NCBI GenBank assembly: GCA_002084535.1
Contig: NBLI01000186.1
Coordinates: 1 to 5,247 of the forward strand
Reading direction: 5' to 3'
Origin: Candidatus Zhuqueibacterota bacterium 4572_119
GTDB taxonomy: Bacteria; Zhuqueibacterota; Zhuqueibacteria; Thermofontimicrobiales; Thermofontimicrobiaceae
DNA: 5,247 nt
Position numbers and translations under genes: made by a program. Positions 1 to 4,984 of the stretch are shown piece after piece (positions within the stretch are counted from its first letter, which is position 1; each line of letters opens with the position of its first letter). The notes beneath the pieces are model-generated. The model did not search any database and was not told where the DNA came from. It saw only the letters and a program-made list of their open reading frames with translations.

Positions 1-255
1 CGCGTGACCGAGCACAAAGGGAATGTTCAGTTCGCTACAAAAATCGGCGATCCAGTACCAGGTGAAAATACACTCAACCGATATGACGATGCCTGGCATG
101 AACGGTACAATGAGCTTTAAAAGACTTTCGGAATCGACTGGCATATTCTGGTGTAACACTATTTGACCGGATTGATCAAGGATGCAGACATACATTGTTT
201 TAGTATGCAGATCGATTCCGCAGTAATATTTGTGTTGCTGGTTATAACTGTATAT
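1..255 (-). CDS. IS110-family transposase, N-terminal part, cut by the left window edge
   Basis: The minus strand reads 85 uninterrupted codons from 255 to the left edge. The protein has the N-terminal RuvC-like (DEDD) domain of IS110/IS1111 transposases. YYCGIDLHTKTMYVCILD near the N-terminus carries the first catalytic Asp (GID), and the segment at about 61-68 (VECIFTWYW) carries the second acidic residue (VE), followed by FVLGHA. By family knowledge this enzyme recombines circular element DNA with a target, guided in several members by a bridge RNA. The remaining catalytic Asp residues and the C-terminal serine domain would lie outside the window. I set the start by homology at codon 253-255, followed by YSYNQQHKYYCG. 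That codon is ATA, not ATG, no Shine-Dalgarno is visible, and the frame closes with TGA at 280-282 without any ATG, GTG or TTG. The copy may therefore be inactive or use a rare start. Family assignment is firm; activity is unknown. Confidence 0.88.
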   Translation of the reverse strand, partial: MYSYNQQHKYYCGIDLHTKTMYVCILDQSGQIVLHQNMPVDSESLLKLIVPFMPGIVISVECIFTWYWIADFCSELNIPFVLGHA

Positions 256-291
256 AATAAATAGTGTCTTATAAAAAAATCAATAAAAGTG
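256..291 (-). other. Candidate left-end remnant of the IS110-type element
   Basis: This is the short AT-rich stretch between the transposase N-terminus and the promoter of the divergent toxin-antitoxin operon. The element's end should lie here or just beyond, but no inverted repeat or target duplication is identifiable from one side. At under 40 bases it is much shorter than the noncoding end that carries the bridge RNA in IS110-subgroup elements. That suggests either an IS1111-type layout, with the RNA at the other end, or loss of the end. This is inference from length only. Confidence 0.25.
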
Positions 292-320
292 TTGCCATAA
301 TGCACACAATGTAGTATATT
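292..320 (+). promoter_or_regulatory. Sigma70-like promoter of the toxin-antitoxin operon
   Basis: TTGCCA (292-297) and TATATT (315-320) are separated by exactly 17 bases. Transcription would be expected to begin about 6-8 bases after the -10 box, which falls on or next to the toxin ATG at 327. No Shine-Dalgarno precedes that ATG, so the toxin would be translated from a leaderless or nearly leaderless mRNA. The same spacing and -10 box occur upstream of the gene at 4985, which supports the motif as real in this genome. Confidence 0.6.
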
Positions 321-327
321 TATACTA
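312..327. promoter_or_regulatory. Palindromic candidate operator for antitoxin autorepression
   Basis: TAGTATA and TATACTA are perfect 7-base inverted arms around TT. The palindrome covers the -10 box and ends on the first base of the toxin start codon. Ribbon-helix-helix antitoxins normally bind short palindromes in their own promoters, alone or together with the toxin, so this is the obvious operator candidate. AT-rich palindromes of this size can occur by chance around a -10 box, so binding is inferred. Confidence 0.45.
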
Positions 328-611
328 TGAAACTAATAAATTGGAATAAAGATAAAAATATCTGGCTCAAAAAATGTAGAAAAATCGGTTTTGAAGATGT
401 TTTATATTATATGGATAACAATTTTGTTAAAGATGATATAGAGCATACTAATAAGGAACAATACCCTAATCAAAGGATATTTGTATTAGATATTGAAGAG
501 TCTATTTATTTAGTACCATATGTTGAATCAAATGAAGAAATATTTTTAAAAACGATTATTCCAAGCCGTAAAGCAACAAGGGATTATTTAGGAGAAAAAA
601 ATGATGAATAA
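327..611 (+). CDS. BrnT-like toxin of a type II toxin-antitoxin pair
   Basis: A 94-residue protein that resembles small BrnT/RelE-fold toxins paired with CopG-type antitoxins. The N-terminus begins with the W-N-x-x-K-N-x-W-L pattern (residues 6-14, INWNKDKNIWLKK). An acidic middle follows (DDIEH, 36-40). The conserved C-terminal core contains QRIFVLDI (49-56), YLVPYVES (61-68) and EEIFLKTIIPSRKATRDYL (70-88), with basic residues R50, K75, R81 and K82 as plausible RNA-contacting residues. Family members are generally considered ribosome-associated or free RNases; the activity is not proven here. Length is normal for the family. The gene comes first, and its last 11 bases overlap the antitoxin gene, so the two are translationally linked. 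The ATG lies next to the inferred transcription start and lacks a Shine-Dalgarno. Base composition is AT-rich compared with amn downstream, consistent with an acquired cassette beside an insertion sequence. Confidence 0.8.
   Translation: MKLINWNKDKNIWLKKCRKIGFEDVLYYMDNNFVKDDIEHTNKEQYPNQRIFVLDIEESIYLVPYVESNEEIFLKTIIPSRKATRDYLGEKNDE
590..594 (+). promoter_or_regulatory. Shine-Dalgarno sequence of the antitoxin gene
   Basis: AGGAG lies inside the toxin coding sequence, six bases before the ATG at 601 and nine before a second in-frame ATG at 604. It contrasts with the toxin gene, which has none, and is expected to favour strong antitoxin synthesis from the shared mRNA. It does not decide between the two start codons. 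Confidence 0.7.
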
Positions 612-891
612 TTTAACTAATGAAGAACGTGATATTTTAGAATCGTTTGAAAGGGGAGAATGGAAATCTGTACCAAACATAGAAAAGCGAAAAGAAGATT
701 TAAAACAATATTCACGTGCTACTTTGCGTAAAGATAAAAGAGTTAATATACGGATTTCAGAACGCGATCTTAAAGAATTGCAAAGAAAAGCAGTTCATGA
801 AGGATTACCATATCAAACATTTATTTCAAGTATTCTTCATAAATTTGTAAATGGTAATCTTCTGGAACACTCTGCAAAAACTTCTAGTTAG
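601..891 (+). CDS. CopG-family ribbon-helix-helix antitoxin
   Basis: A 96-residue partner of the preceding toxin, recognised as the CopG antitoxin type of BrnT-like systems. The N-terminal 40 residues (LTNEERDILESFERGEWKSV, then a basic linker) are acidic to amphipathic and probably wrap the toxin. The C-terminal half is a ribbon-helix-helix DNA-binding domain: strand RVNIRIS (47-53), helix 54-67 (ERDLKELQRKAVHE), a G-L-P-Y turn (68-71), then helix TFISSILHKFVNG (73-85). The GLPYQTxI and LHKxVNG signatures are typical of the family. It should neutralise the toxin and repress the operon by binding the palindrome at 312-327. The start may be 601 or 604. About 600 bases without an intact gene follow, and no clear terminator is visible after the TAG. 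Confidence 0.85.
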   Translation: MMNNLTNEERDILESFERGEWKSVPNIEKRKEDLKQYSRATLRKDKRVNIRISERDLKELQRKAVHEGLPYQTFISSILHKFVNGNLLEHSAKTSS

Positions 892-1267
892 CGATCGTCT
901 TTATTATTTTATTTTAGTATTTTTTTTTATCAAAAATGTTTTATAAATAAAATTAAAATAGACAAATATTTTTTCTCTACTGCAAAACATATAGCGGAAG
1001 AAAATAAAAATCAAGTTATTATTGTTTGTTGCATAAGTTAATATATTGATAATTGTGCATAATCAGAAACTAATATCGCAGTGAAAAATGATTTTAATTC
1101 TGATCTTGATTTTGTTTTTTCATATTTTCGATTTTGATTTTTTCCCTTTTCTATCAATTCCCAAAATTATAGCATGTATTGGTCTGATTAAACTTCGCCA
1201 TTAGACAATAACTTTAGCGATTGGGTCTTCTGTTCAGCCAATCAATTAAAAATAGAAACACAAAACA
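892..1267. other. AT-rich intergenic stretch without recognisable gene
   Basis: I see no open frame resembling a protein on either strand, no RNA gene and no convincing terminator. The composition is strongly AT-rich with several oligo-T runs (for example around 918-930 and 1110-1145). A partial direct repeat, TGCATAA at 1030-1036 and again at 1056-1062, flanks an AT-rich core but has no assigned meaning. Confidence 0.5.
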
Positions 1268-1370
1268 GTGTCATTTCGAATCCCCGCAGGGGTGAGAAAT
1301 CTGGACGTAGAAGTGCTGTCCCAGATTTCTCGCTTCACCCCGCTTTTGCGTGGATCGCTCGAAATGACAC
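1268..1370. repeat. MITE-like intergenic element with nested inverted repeats
   Basis: The 103-bp unit is bounded by perfect 12-base inverted repeats, GTGTCATTTCGA (1268-1279) and TCGAAATGACAC (1359-1370). Inside is a second perfect inverted pair of 11 bases, GAGAAATCTGG (1294-1304) and CCAGATTTCTC (1321-1331), around a 16-base loop. GGGGTGA (1289-1295) can also pair with TCACCCC (1335-1341). No open frame is present. Elements with TGTCATTTCGAGC-type ends and an internal GAGAAATCTGG arm are, from memory, recurrent intergenic repeats in several environmental bacterial phyla. Its GC content is far above the flanks, supporting insertion. No target-site duplication is evident. A transcribed copy would fold into a long hairpin. 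Confidence 0.8.
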
Positions 1371-1504
1371 ATAGTTTTTCTACATACTATTAGCATTTAA
1401 TTTTATTCAACTATTGGATAGCTTGTTAAGGTGATGCATTCCGTTTTTTTATTTTTAAGGTGTTGATAGATTGTTTTCTGAACTGAGGCACTAATCATTT
1501 AACT

Positions 1505-1714
1505 TTGGTGCTAATACACGGCTGTTTAAATTTGATCAATATTCCGTTCGGTACCGCACTGGGAGTTTACACCATCTGGGTTTTGATGAATGAAGAATCA
1601 ATTAATTTGCTGAAAGGCAAAGCAATAGTAGATAGAAAGAATAAAACAATATTCTATAAATTCCTCCGACCTAAAATTCAAACCTCTTACAAAAGAAACC
1701 AGGAACGACTTTGA
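1505..1714 (+). pseudogene. C-terminal remnant of a small integral membrane protein
   Basis: The frame encodes LNLINIPFGTALGVYTIWVLMNE at residues 8-30. This is the characteristic last transmembrane helix and tail of a family of small uncharacterised membrane proteins that end in an N-(I/L)-P-x-GTALG-x-Y-(T/S)-x-W-V-L motif, a pattern I recognise from memory. The expected preceding helices are missing: the frame is closed by TGA at 1484-1486, and no ATG or Shine-Dalgarno is seen, only a TTG at 1505. After about residue 38 (LLKGKA) the sequence is no longer family-like. The frame then runs 59 bases into the start of the neighbouring acetyltransferase pseudogene in another frame. I regard it as a truncated gene, not a functional 69-residue protein. 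Confidence 0.6.
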
Positions 1715-2218
1715 ACAACTTTTAGGCGAACGGGGCGCGACCGGTGGTTGCTGGTGTATGTGGTGGAGGTTAAAACGGTCCAAGTTTGAAAAGCAAAAAG
1801 GAGAGAGAAATAAACAGGCAATGAAATCTCTTGTTGAATCAGGACATGTTCCGGGAATTACAGCAATAAGCCGGTAGGCTGGTGTTCAGTTGCTCCCAGG
1901 GAACATTTTCCAGCGCTGGAAATATTGCGTATTTTGAAAAAGGTGGACGACCTGCCCGTTTGGTCAATAGTCTGCTTCTTCATTGATAAAAATTTAAGAA
2001 ACGAGGGGGTCAGCTATCAACTAATCCTGGCAGCTTTGCAATATGTACAAAATAACGGAGGAAAAATAATTGAAGCTTATCCTATTGAGCAAAAAAAAGA
2101 CAAAGTGGTTCCGGTTTTCGCGTGGACAGGCATTGCTGCCGCTTTTCACAAGGCAGGGTTTGCTGAAGTCGCGCGGTGTTCTGAAACAAGACCGATTATG
2201 AGATACTATTTAAAATAA
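1656..2218 (+). pseudogene. GNAT-family N-acetyltransferase, frameshifted pseudogene
   Basis: Two frames together reconstruct one GNAT acetyltransferase of roughly 190 residues. The first frame (codons from 1656 to about 1868) gives KPLTKETRNDFEQLLGERGA, then the family motif GGCWCMWWR, then SLVESGHVPGITA. The second frame (from 1871) gives PVGWCSVAPREHFPALE, then DLPVWSIVCFFID, the acetyl-CoA-binding loop region LRNEGVSYQL (normally R/Q-x-x-G-x-G/A), FAWTGIAAAFHKAGF and the terminal MRYYLK. Between GITA and KPVGW about 10 bases are missing relative to the usual GITAYxxNKPVGW spacing, which shifts the frame. The expected start codon at 1656-1658 reads ATA, a second lesion. The part from a TTG at 1925 remains open for 97 residues but lacks the N-terminal half of the fold, so it is unlikely to be active. 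Substrate is unknown. Confidence 0.82.
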
Positions 2219-2261
2219 ATCAAATATAACAAAAACGAAGTGAAACCAATTGGAAAAAGCC

Positions 2262-3035
2262 ATGCTTAATCGTTTAAAAATTGCCAAAGACTGGCTGCCC
2301 CGCTACACGGGAATGGCTCTGAATAAATTCGGCGACTACATTTTATTGACTAACTTCAGGAGTTACGTAAATTTTTTCGCTGACAAATTTAACTGCGACA
2401 TCTACGGAGAAAATCATCCCATGCAAGCGGCGACAAACAGCCAGGGATTAACCATTGTTAATTTTGGCATTGGATCACCCAACGCCGCTACCATAATGGA
2501 CCTGTTAGTCGCTCGACAGCCTAAGGGTGTTTTGTTCCTGGGGAAATGCGGCGGGTTAAAAAAATCCAGTGAAATCGGGCATTTTATTTTACCCATAGCC
2601 GCCATCCGCGGAGAAGGCACCAGTGATGAATATTTCCCGCCCGAAGTCCCGGCGTTGCCATCTTTTAAACTACACAAATTTGTTTCCGAAAAAATTATCG
2701 ATTTTGGGCATGAATACCGAACAGGGGTTGTTTATACCACTAATCGTCGGCTTTGGGAGCATGATGAAAAATTCCAGCAGCGTTTGCAGGATATGGCTTG
2801 CATCGCCATCGACATGGAAACCGCCACAATCTTTATTGTGGGACATTATGATGAAATTTCCCGCGGCGCCCTGCTGCTTGTGTCTGATGTTCCAGTTACG
2901 CCGGACGGGGTTAAAACAGAAAAAATGGATAAATTAGTCAGTCAAAAATGGACAGAAATCCATTTACAGATCGGTATCGAAGCCATGACACAAATCGGCG
3001 AAAAAGGTGAGGCGATTAAGCATTTTAAATACTGA
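2262..3035 (+). CDS. amn: AMP nucleosidase
   Basis: The enzyme hydrolyses AMP to adenine and ribose 5-phosphate (EC 3.2.2.4) in the cytoplasm and can buffer adenylate levels. The protein matches the short form of about 260 residues common in Bacteroidota, which corresponds to the catalytic nucleoside-phosphorylase-like domain. It lacks the N-terminal regulatory domain of the roughly 480-residue E. coli protein. Visible motifs, numbered from the TTG start discussed below, are WLPRYTGM (15-22), ILLTNF (31-36), phosphate-loop NFGIGSPNAATIMD (71-84), LGKCGG (97-102), IRGEGTSDEYFPPEVPALP (119-137), VYTTNRRLWEHD (161-172), nucleoside-binding IDMETATIF (187-195) and LLLVSD (208-213), whose Asp is the expected catalytic acid. 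I chose ATG 2262, preceded by GGAA, because WLPRY then falls at the usual distance; an in-frame TTG at 2250 would add MEKA. It stands alone downstream of pseudogenes and converges on the phosphofructokinase gene. Confidence 0.93.
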   Translation: MLNRLKIAKDWLPRYTGMALNKFGDYILLTNFRSYVNFFADKFNCDIYGENHPMQAATNSQGLTIVNFGIGSPNAATIMDLLVARQPKGVLFLGKCGGLKKSSEIGHFILPIAAIRGEGTSDEYFPPEVPALPSFKLHKFVSEKIIDFGHEYRTGVVYTTNRRLWEHDEKFQQRLQDMACIAIDMETATIFIVGHYDEISRGALLLVSDVPVTPDGVKTEKMDKLVSQKWTEIHLQIGIEAMTQIGEKGEAIKHFKY

Positions 3036-3130
3036 TAAAAACTGAATCAAAGAAACTATGAAAATAATATTTTTACATCTTTCGCAAACAATCTTCAAAG
3101 TTCCCACGAACCGAGCAATAGGAAAGCAGA

Positions 3131-3147
3131 GCAGGCGGTTCGCCTGC
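3131..3147. repeat. GC-rich perfect hairpin in the amn-pfk intergenic region
   Basis: GCAGGCG and CGCCTGC form a perfect 7-bp stem around GTT, within an AT-rich intergenic region. It starts about 95 bases after the amn stop, and a long T run follows only at 3165-3179, some 17 bases further on. It is therefore not a textbook terminator, although it could mark the 3' end of the amn transcript. It may instead be a REP-like palindrome. Confidence 0.5.
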
Positions 3148-3205
3148 GAGCAAGTAAAGCAGAAATTTTATTTTTTTTTCAATATAATCTATTAACGCAA
3201 ATAAC

Positions 3206-3222
3206 GCAGCCGGGGCGGCTGC
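3206..3222. repeat. Second GC-rich perfect hairpin in the amn-pfk intergenic region
   Basis: GCAGCCG and CGGCTGC form a 7-bp perfect stem around GGG. It has the same arm and loop lengths as the hairpin at 3131-3147, and both stems begin with GCAG. No T run follows. Two equal-sized stems 58 bases apart suggest a paired REP-like unit more than a terminator. Confidence 0.45.
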
Positions 3223-3234
3223 TCTACGCTATTT

Positions 3235-3279
3235 AAAAAAAAGCGCCACGCATTTTAAATAACGCGGCGCGTTTTTTTT
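3235..3279. terminator. Bidirectional rho-independent terminator between amn and pfk
   Basis: Eight A residues (3235-3242), a GC arm GCGCCACGC (3243-3251), an AT-rich loop, the opposing arm GCGGCGC (3264-3270) and eight T residues (3272-3279) form a stem bracketed by A and T tracts, with a small bulge in the stem. This gives a hairpin plus U tract on both strands. It lies 19 bases beyond the stop codon of the minus-strand phosphofructokinase gene, its most certain client, and can also stop transcription arriving from amn. Confidence 0.75.
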
Positions 3280-3297
3280 GCGTTACTCTTTTAATGT

Positions 3298-4500
3298 TTA
3301 ATCGCTCGCCATGATAAACAGCGGCTTGGACTCAAAACTTTTGTAATACGGTCTAAGTCTAGCGGTGTTGTAATATTTTTCAACATCAACAAGCTTTTTA
3401 AAACTGGTAACAACTTCAATCGGCGCATTATCGTATCTGCCATTATTTAAAATTGTCAATCTTCCTGAAACACCCTCAAGAATTAAATCCAACGCCAGGT
3501 TACCATACGCCATGGGAACAATTGAATCAATAGCGTCCGGATCACCACTTCGAACGAGGTAGCCTAATCTTTGGTTAATTACATTTACCTGTTTTCCGTT
3601 GTTGAATTTTGGGGTAGTATTTTTTAACTCATCAGAAATAATATCACCAATTCCGCCTAATTTTTTATGCCCGAACATATCTTCTTCCTGATCCTTGAAT
3701 ATCATATCACTGCCGCCAAATTTCGCGCCTTCTGAAACAAGTACGACTGAATACTTGCTGGGATTTTCGAAACGATCTTCAACCAATAATTCTGTCAGGC
3801 TTTCAATATTAAATTCATATTCAGGAATCACACACCGGTTTGCGGCTCCTGCCATTGTGGGCAGCAATGCCGTAAATCCGGCATAACGACCAAAAACTTC
3901 CAGTATCAGAATTCGCTCATGGGAGCCGGCAGACGTTCTTAAACGGTGAGTCATTTCGATCGTTCGGGTGACGCAGGTACTGAATCCTATACAATAATCG
4001 GTTCCCGGCACATCATTGTCCATTGTTTTTGGGATGGCGATTGTTTTAACGCCTTCTTTATGCAGCCTGACCCCATAACTCAATGTATCATCTCCACCTA
4101 TGGGGATTAAATAGTCAATTCCCAAAAAATCCAAATTTTTCAGTACTTCGGGAGTCAGGTCATTATACTCGTCATTGTACTTATCTGACAAATGATCGGG
4201 TACTAATCCTTTGGGAACCCTGCTTGCTTTTGTACGGGATGTGTGCAAAAAGGTACCGCCAGTCCGACCTATTTTATTTACAATTTCTTCATTCAATATT
4301 TGATAATTCGCGCTATTATCCGCGTCCTTTTCACGTACGATATCAATCATTCCTCCCCAACCTCGACGAATACCAATGACTTCAAATCCCTCGCGTTGAG
4401 CTCTTATCGTTACGGCACGGATCGCCGGATTCAATCCAGGGACATCTCCCCCACCGGTTAAAATCCCAATTCTGCCTTTTTTTCTTTTGATGCTCGCCAT
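3298..4500 (-). CDS. 6-phosphofructokinase, predicted pyrophosphate-dependent type
   Basis: The enzyme phosphorylates fructose 6-phosphate to fructose 1,6-bisphosphate, the committed glycolytic step, in the cytoplasm. The 400-residue protein is a full-length PfkA-superfamily member. Motifs: GILTGGGDVPGLN (12-24) at the phosphoryl-donor site, RRGWGGM (45-51), IGGDDTLS (134-141), PKTMDND (157-163) with the catalytic Asp, EVFGRYAGF (201-209) for sugar-phosphate binding, IPEYEF (225-230), and QRLGYLVRSGDPDAID (310-325). ATP enzymes usually carry GGDG(S/T) and PGTIDND. Here the second Asp in GGDD and the Lys in PKTMDND are the two hallmarks of PPi-dependent enzymes, which makes the step reversible. 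Donor specificity is inferred from these residues. The ATG is preceded by GGAGAG five bases upstream (complement of 4506-4511). The gene is monocistronic with its own terminator. Confidence 0.93.
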   Translation of the reverse strand: MASIKRKKGRIGILTGGGDVPGLNPAIRAVTIRAQREGFEVIGIRRGWGGMIDIVREKDADNSANYQILNEEIVNKIGRTGGTFLHTSRTKASRVPKGLVPDHLSDKYNDEYNDLTPEVLKNLDFLGIDYLIPIGGDDTLSYGVRLHKEGVKTIAIPKTMDNDVPGTDYCIGFSTCVTRTIEMTHRLRTSAGSHERILILEVFGRYAGFTALLPTMAGAANRCVIPEYEFNIESLTELLVEDRFENPSKYSVVLVSEGAKFGGSDMIFKDQEEDMFGHKKLGGIGDIISDELKNTTPKFNNGKQVNVINQRLGYLVRSGDPDAIDSIVPMAYGNLALDLILEGVSGRLTILNNGRYDNAPIEVVTSFKKLVDVEKYYNTARLRPYYKSFESKPLFIMASD

Positions 4501-4505
4501 GTTTT

Positions 4506-4511
4506 CTCTCC
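4506..4511 (-). promoter_or_regulatory. Shine-Dalgarno sequence of the phosphofructokinase gene
   Basis: The complement reads GGAGAG, five bases before the ATG whose first base is 4500. It fixes the start and shows that this organism uses Shine-Dalgarno initiation on a core metabolic gene. No convincing -35/-10 pair for this gene could be chosen further upstream in the AT-rich region 4515-4620. Confidence 0.7.
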
Positions 4512-4637
4512 ATGCTTTTTATAAAACTAATTCATCCAACTACTTGCATTTTTTTTATTACTTAAGTTATATGTTACACTGTATTCATAACGATGCTCCG
4601 TTTTAATCGTGATGAATTCTTTTGTAGTTATGACTAA

Positions 4638-4657
4638 CCCCATCCTTTAGGTTGGGG
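4638..4657. repeat. Imperfect hairpin resembling an IS200/IS605-type end
   Basis: CCCCATCC (4638-4645) pairs with GGTTGGGG (4650-4657) around TTTA, with one T-T mismatch. Stems of this kind, with CCCCA...TTTAGG...TGGGG, recall the subterminal palindromes recognised by HUH transposases of the IS200/IS605 group. No tnpA or tnpB is near, so it would be a relic or a nonautonomous end. It may equally be a structural part of a small RNA ending at the terminator 23 bases further on. Confidence 0.4.
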
Positions 4658-4671
4658 GCTACATAATGCCG

Positions 4672-4699
4672 AAAAAAATTGGGACTTTTGTCCCTTTTT
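4672..4699. terminator. Orphan rho-independent terminator
   Basis: GGGAC (4681-4685), TTTT, GTCCC (4690-4694) and TTTTT (4695-4699) form a compact perfect 5-bp stem with a T run. Seven A residues before the stem (4672-4678) give a matching signal on the minus strand. No gene ending here is recognisable: leftward lies the divergent upstream region of the phosphofructokinase gene, and rightward there is only a possible relic. It could end a small RNA on the plus strand or stop minus-strand read-through. Confidence 0.6.
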
Positions 4700-4764
4700 A
4701 AAGTAGACTCATTATACACACAGGAGATATTTAGCAATATTATTTGTGTTCCCATCTTAATAAT

Positions 4765-4890
4765 TCATTCGTAATGCATCAGGTACTGGTGGCAGACAGA
4801 GAAGTCATACACTTCAACTAAGTAATAAATGCCATCAACAATTACAATTTTAAGCGCGCGACATCTTGAAAACTCGCCATAAATGAGGTG
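4765..4890 (-). pseudogene. Possible short coding relic on the minus strand
   Basis: The minus strand holds a 41-codon open stretch between TAA (4891-4893) and TGA (4765-4767). It reads HLIYGEFSRCRALKIVIVDG and then IYYLVEVYDFSVCHQYLMHY. The alternating hydrophobic pattern of LKIVIVDGIYYLVEVYDF looks like a beta hairpin and unlike random AT-rich translation. There is no ATG, GTG or TTG start and no family I can name. It may be a fragment of a former gene, or chance. Confidence 0.25.
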
Positions 4891-4913
4891 TTACATTCAT
4901 TCTGATTTCCAGC

Positions 4914-4942
4914 TTGACTTTATTAAATAATTTATCTATATT
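4914..4942 (+). promoter_or_regulatory. Sigma70-like promoter of the PD40/tricorn-like gene
   Basis: TTGACT (4914-4919) and TATATT (4937-4942) are spaced by exactly 17 bases, a near-consensus housekeeping promoter. It leaves a leader of about 35 bases before the ATG at 4985. This form differs from the TTTG/TAnnTTTG promoters of Bacteroidota and supports a different phylum. Confidence 0.65.
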
Positions 4943-4984
4943 TTTTAAATCTAATTATTCTAAATATTTACACAGGAGTAAATT

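Noticed and set aside
1030..1062. Direct repeat TGCATAA at 1030-1036 and 1056-1062 around an AT-rich core, considered as a recombination or attachment site
   Set aside because: Seven bases in very AT-rich DNA, no inverted core arms and no integrase nearby; too weak to call.
900..1500. CRISPR array, tRNA or rRNA
   Set aside because: There are no regularly spaced repeats, no cloverleaf with a T-loop signature and no rRNA-like sequence in this or any other intergenic stretch.
253..1658. Use of ATA as a general start codon, suggested by ATA at both 253-255 and 1656-1658
   Set aside because: Both cases are in a mobile or decayed gene, while the other genes start normally with ATG; independent G-to-A changes during decay are the simpler explanation.
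1598..1783. Minus-strand frame of 61 codons over the membrane-protein and GNAT relics
   Set aside because: The plus strand has clear homology to known families here; the antisense frame has no family resemblance and no start signals.
2414..2677. Open frame on the minus strand inside amn, and a plus-strand frame at 2623-2937 in another phase
   Set aside because: Both lie within the strongly supported AMP nucleosidase gene, have no recognisable protein features and no ribosome binding site; they are shadows of the real coding frame.
3131..3180. Hairpin 3131-3147 plus the T run at 3165-3179 as a classical terminator of amn
   Set aside because: The T run begins some 17 bases after the stem, whereas a rho-independent terminator needs it directly adjacent.
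3695..4461. Plus-strand open frames opposite the phosphofructokinase gene (3695-3886, 4083-4379, 4243-4461)
   Set aside because: They are antisense to a full-length enzyme with all its motifs and encode nothing protein-like.
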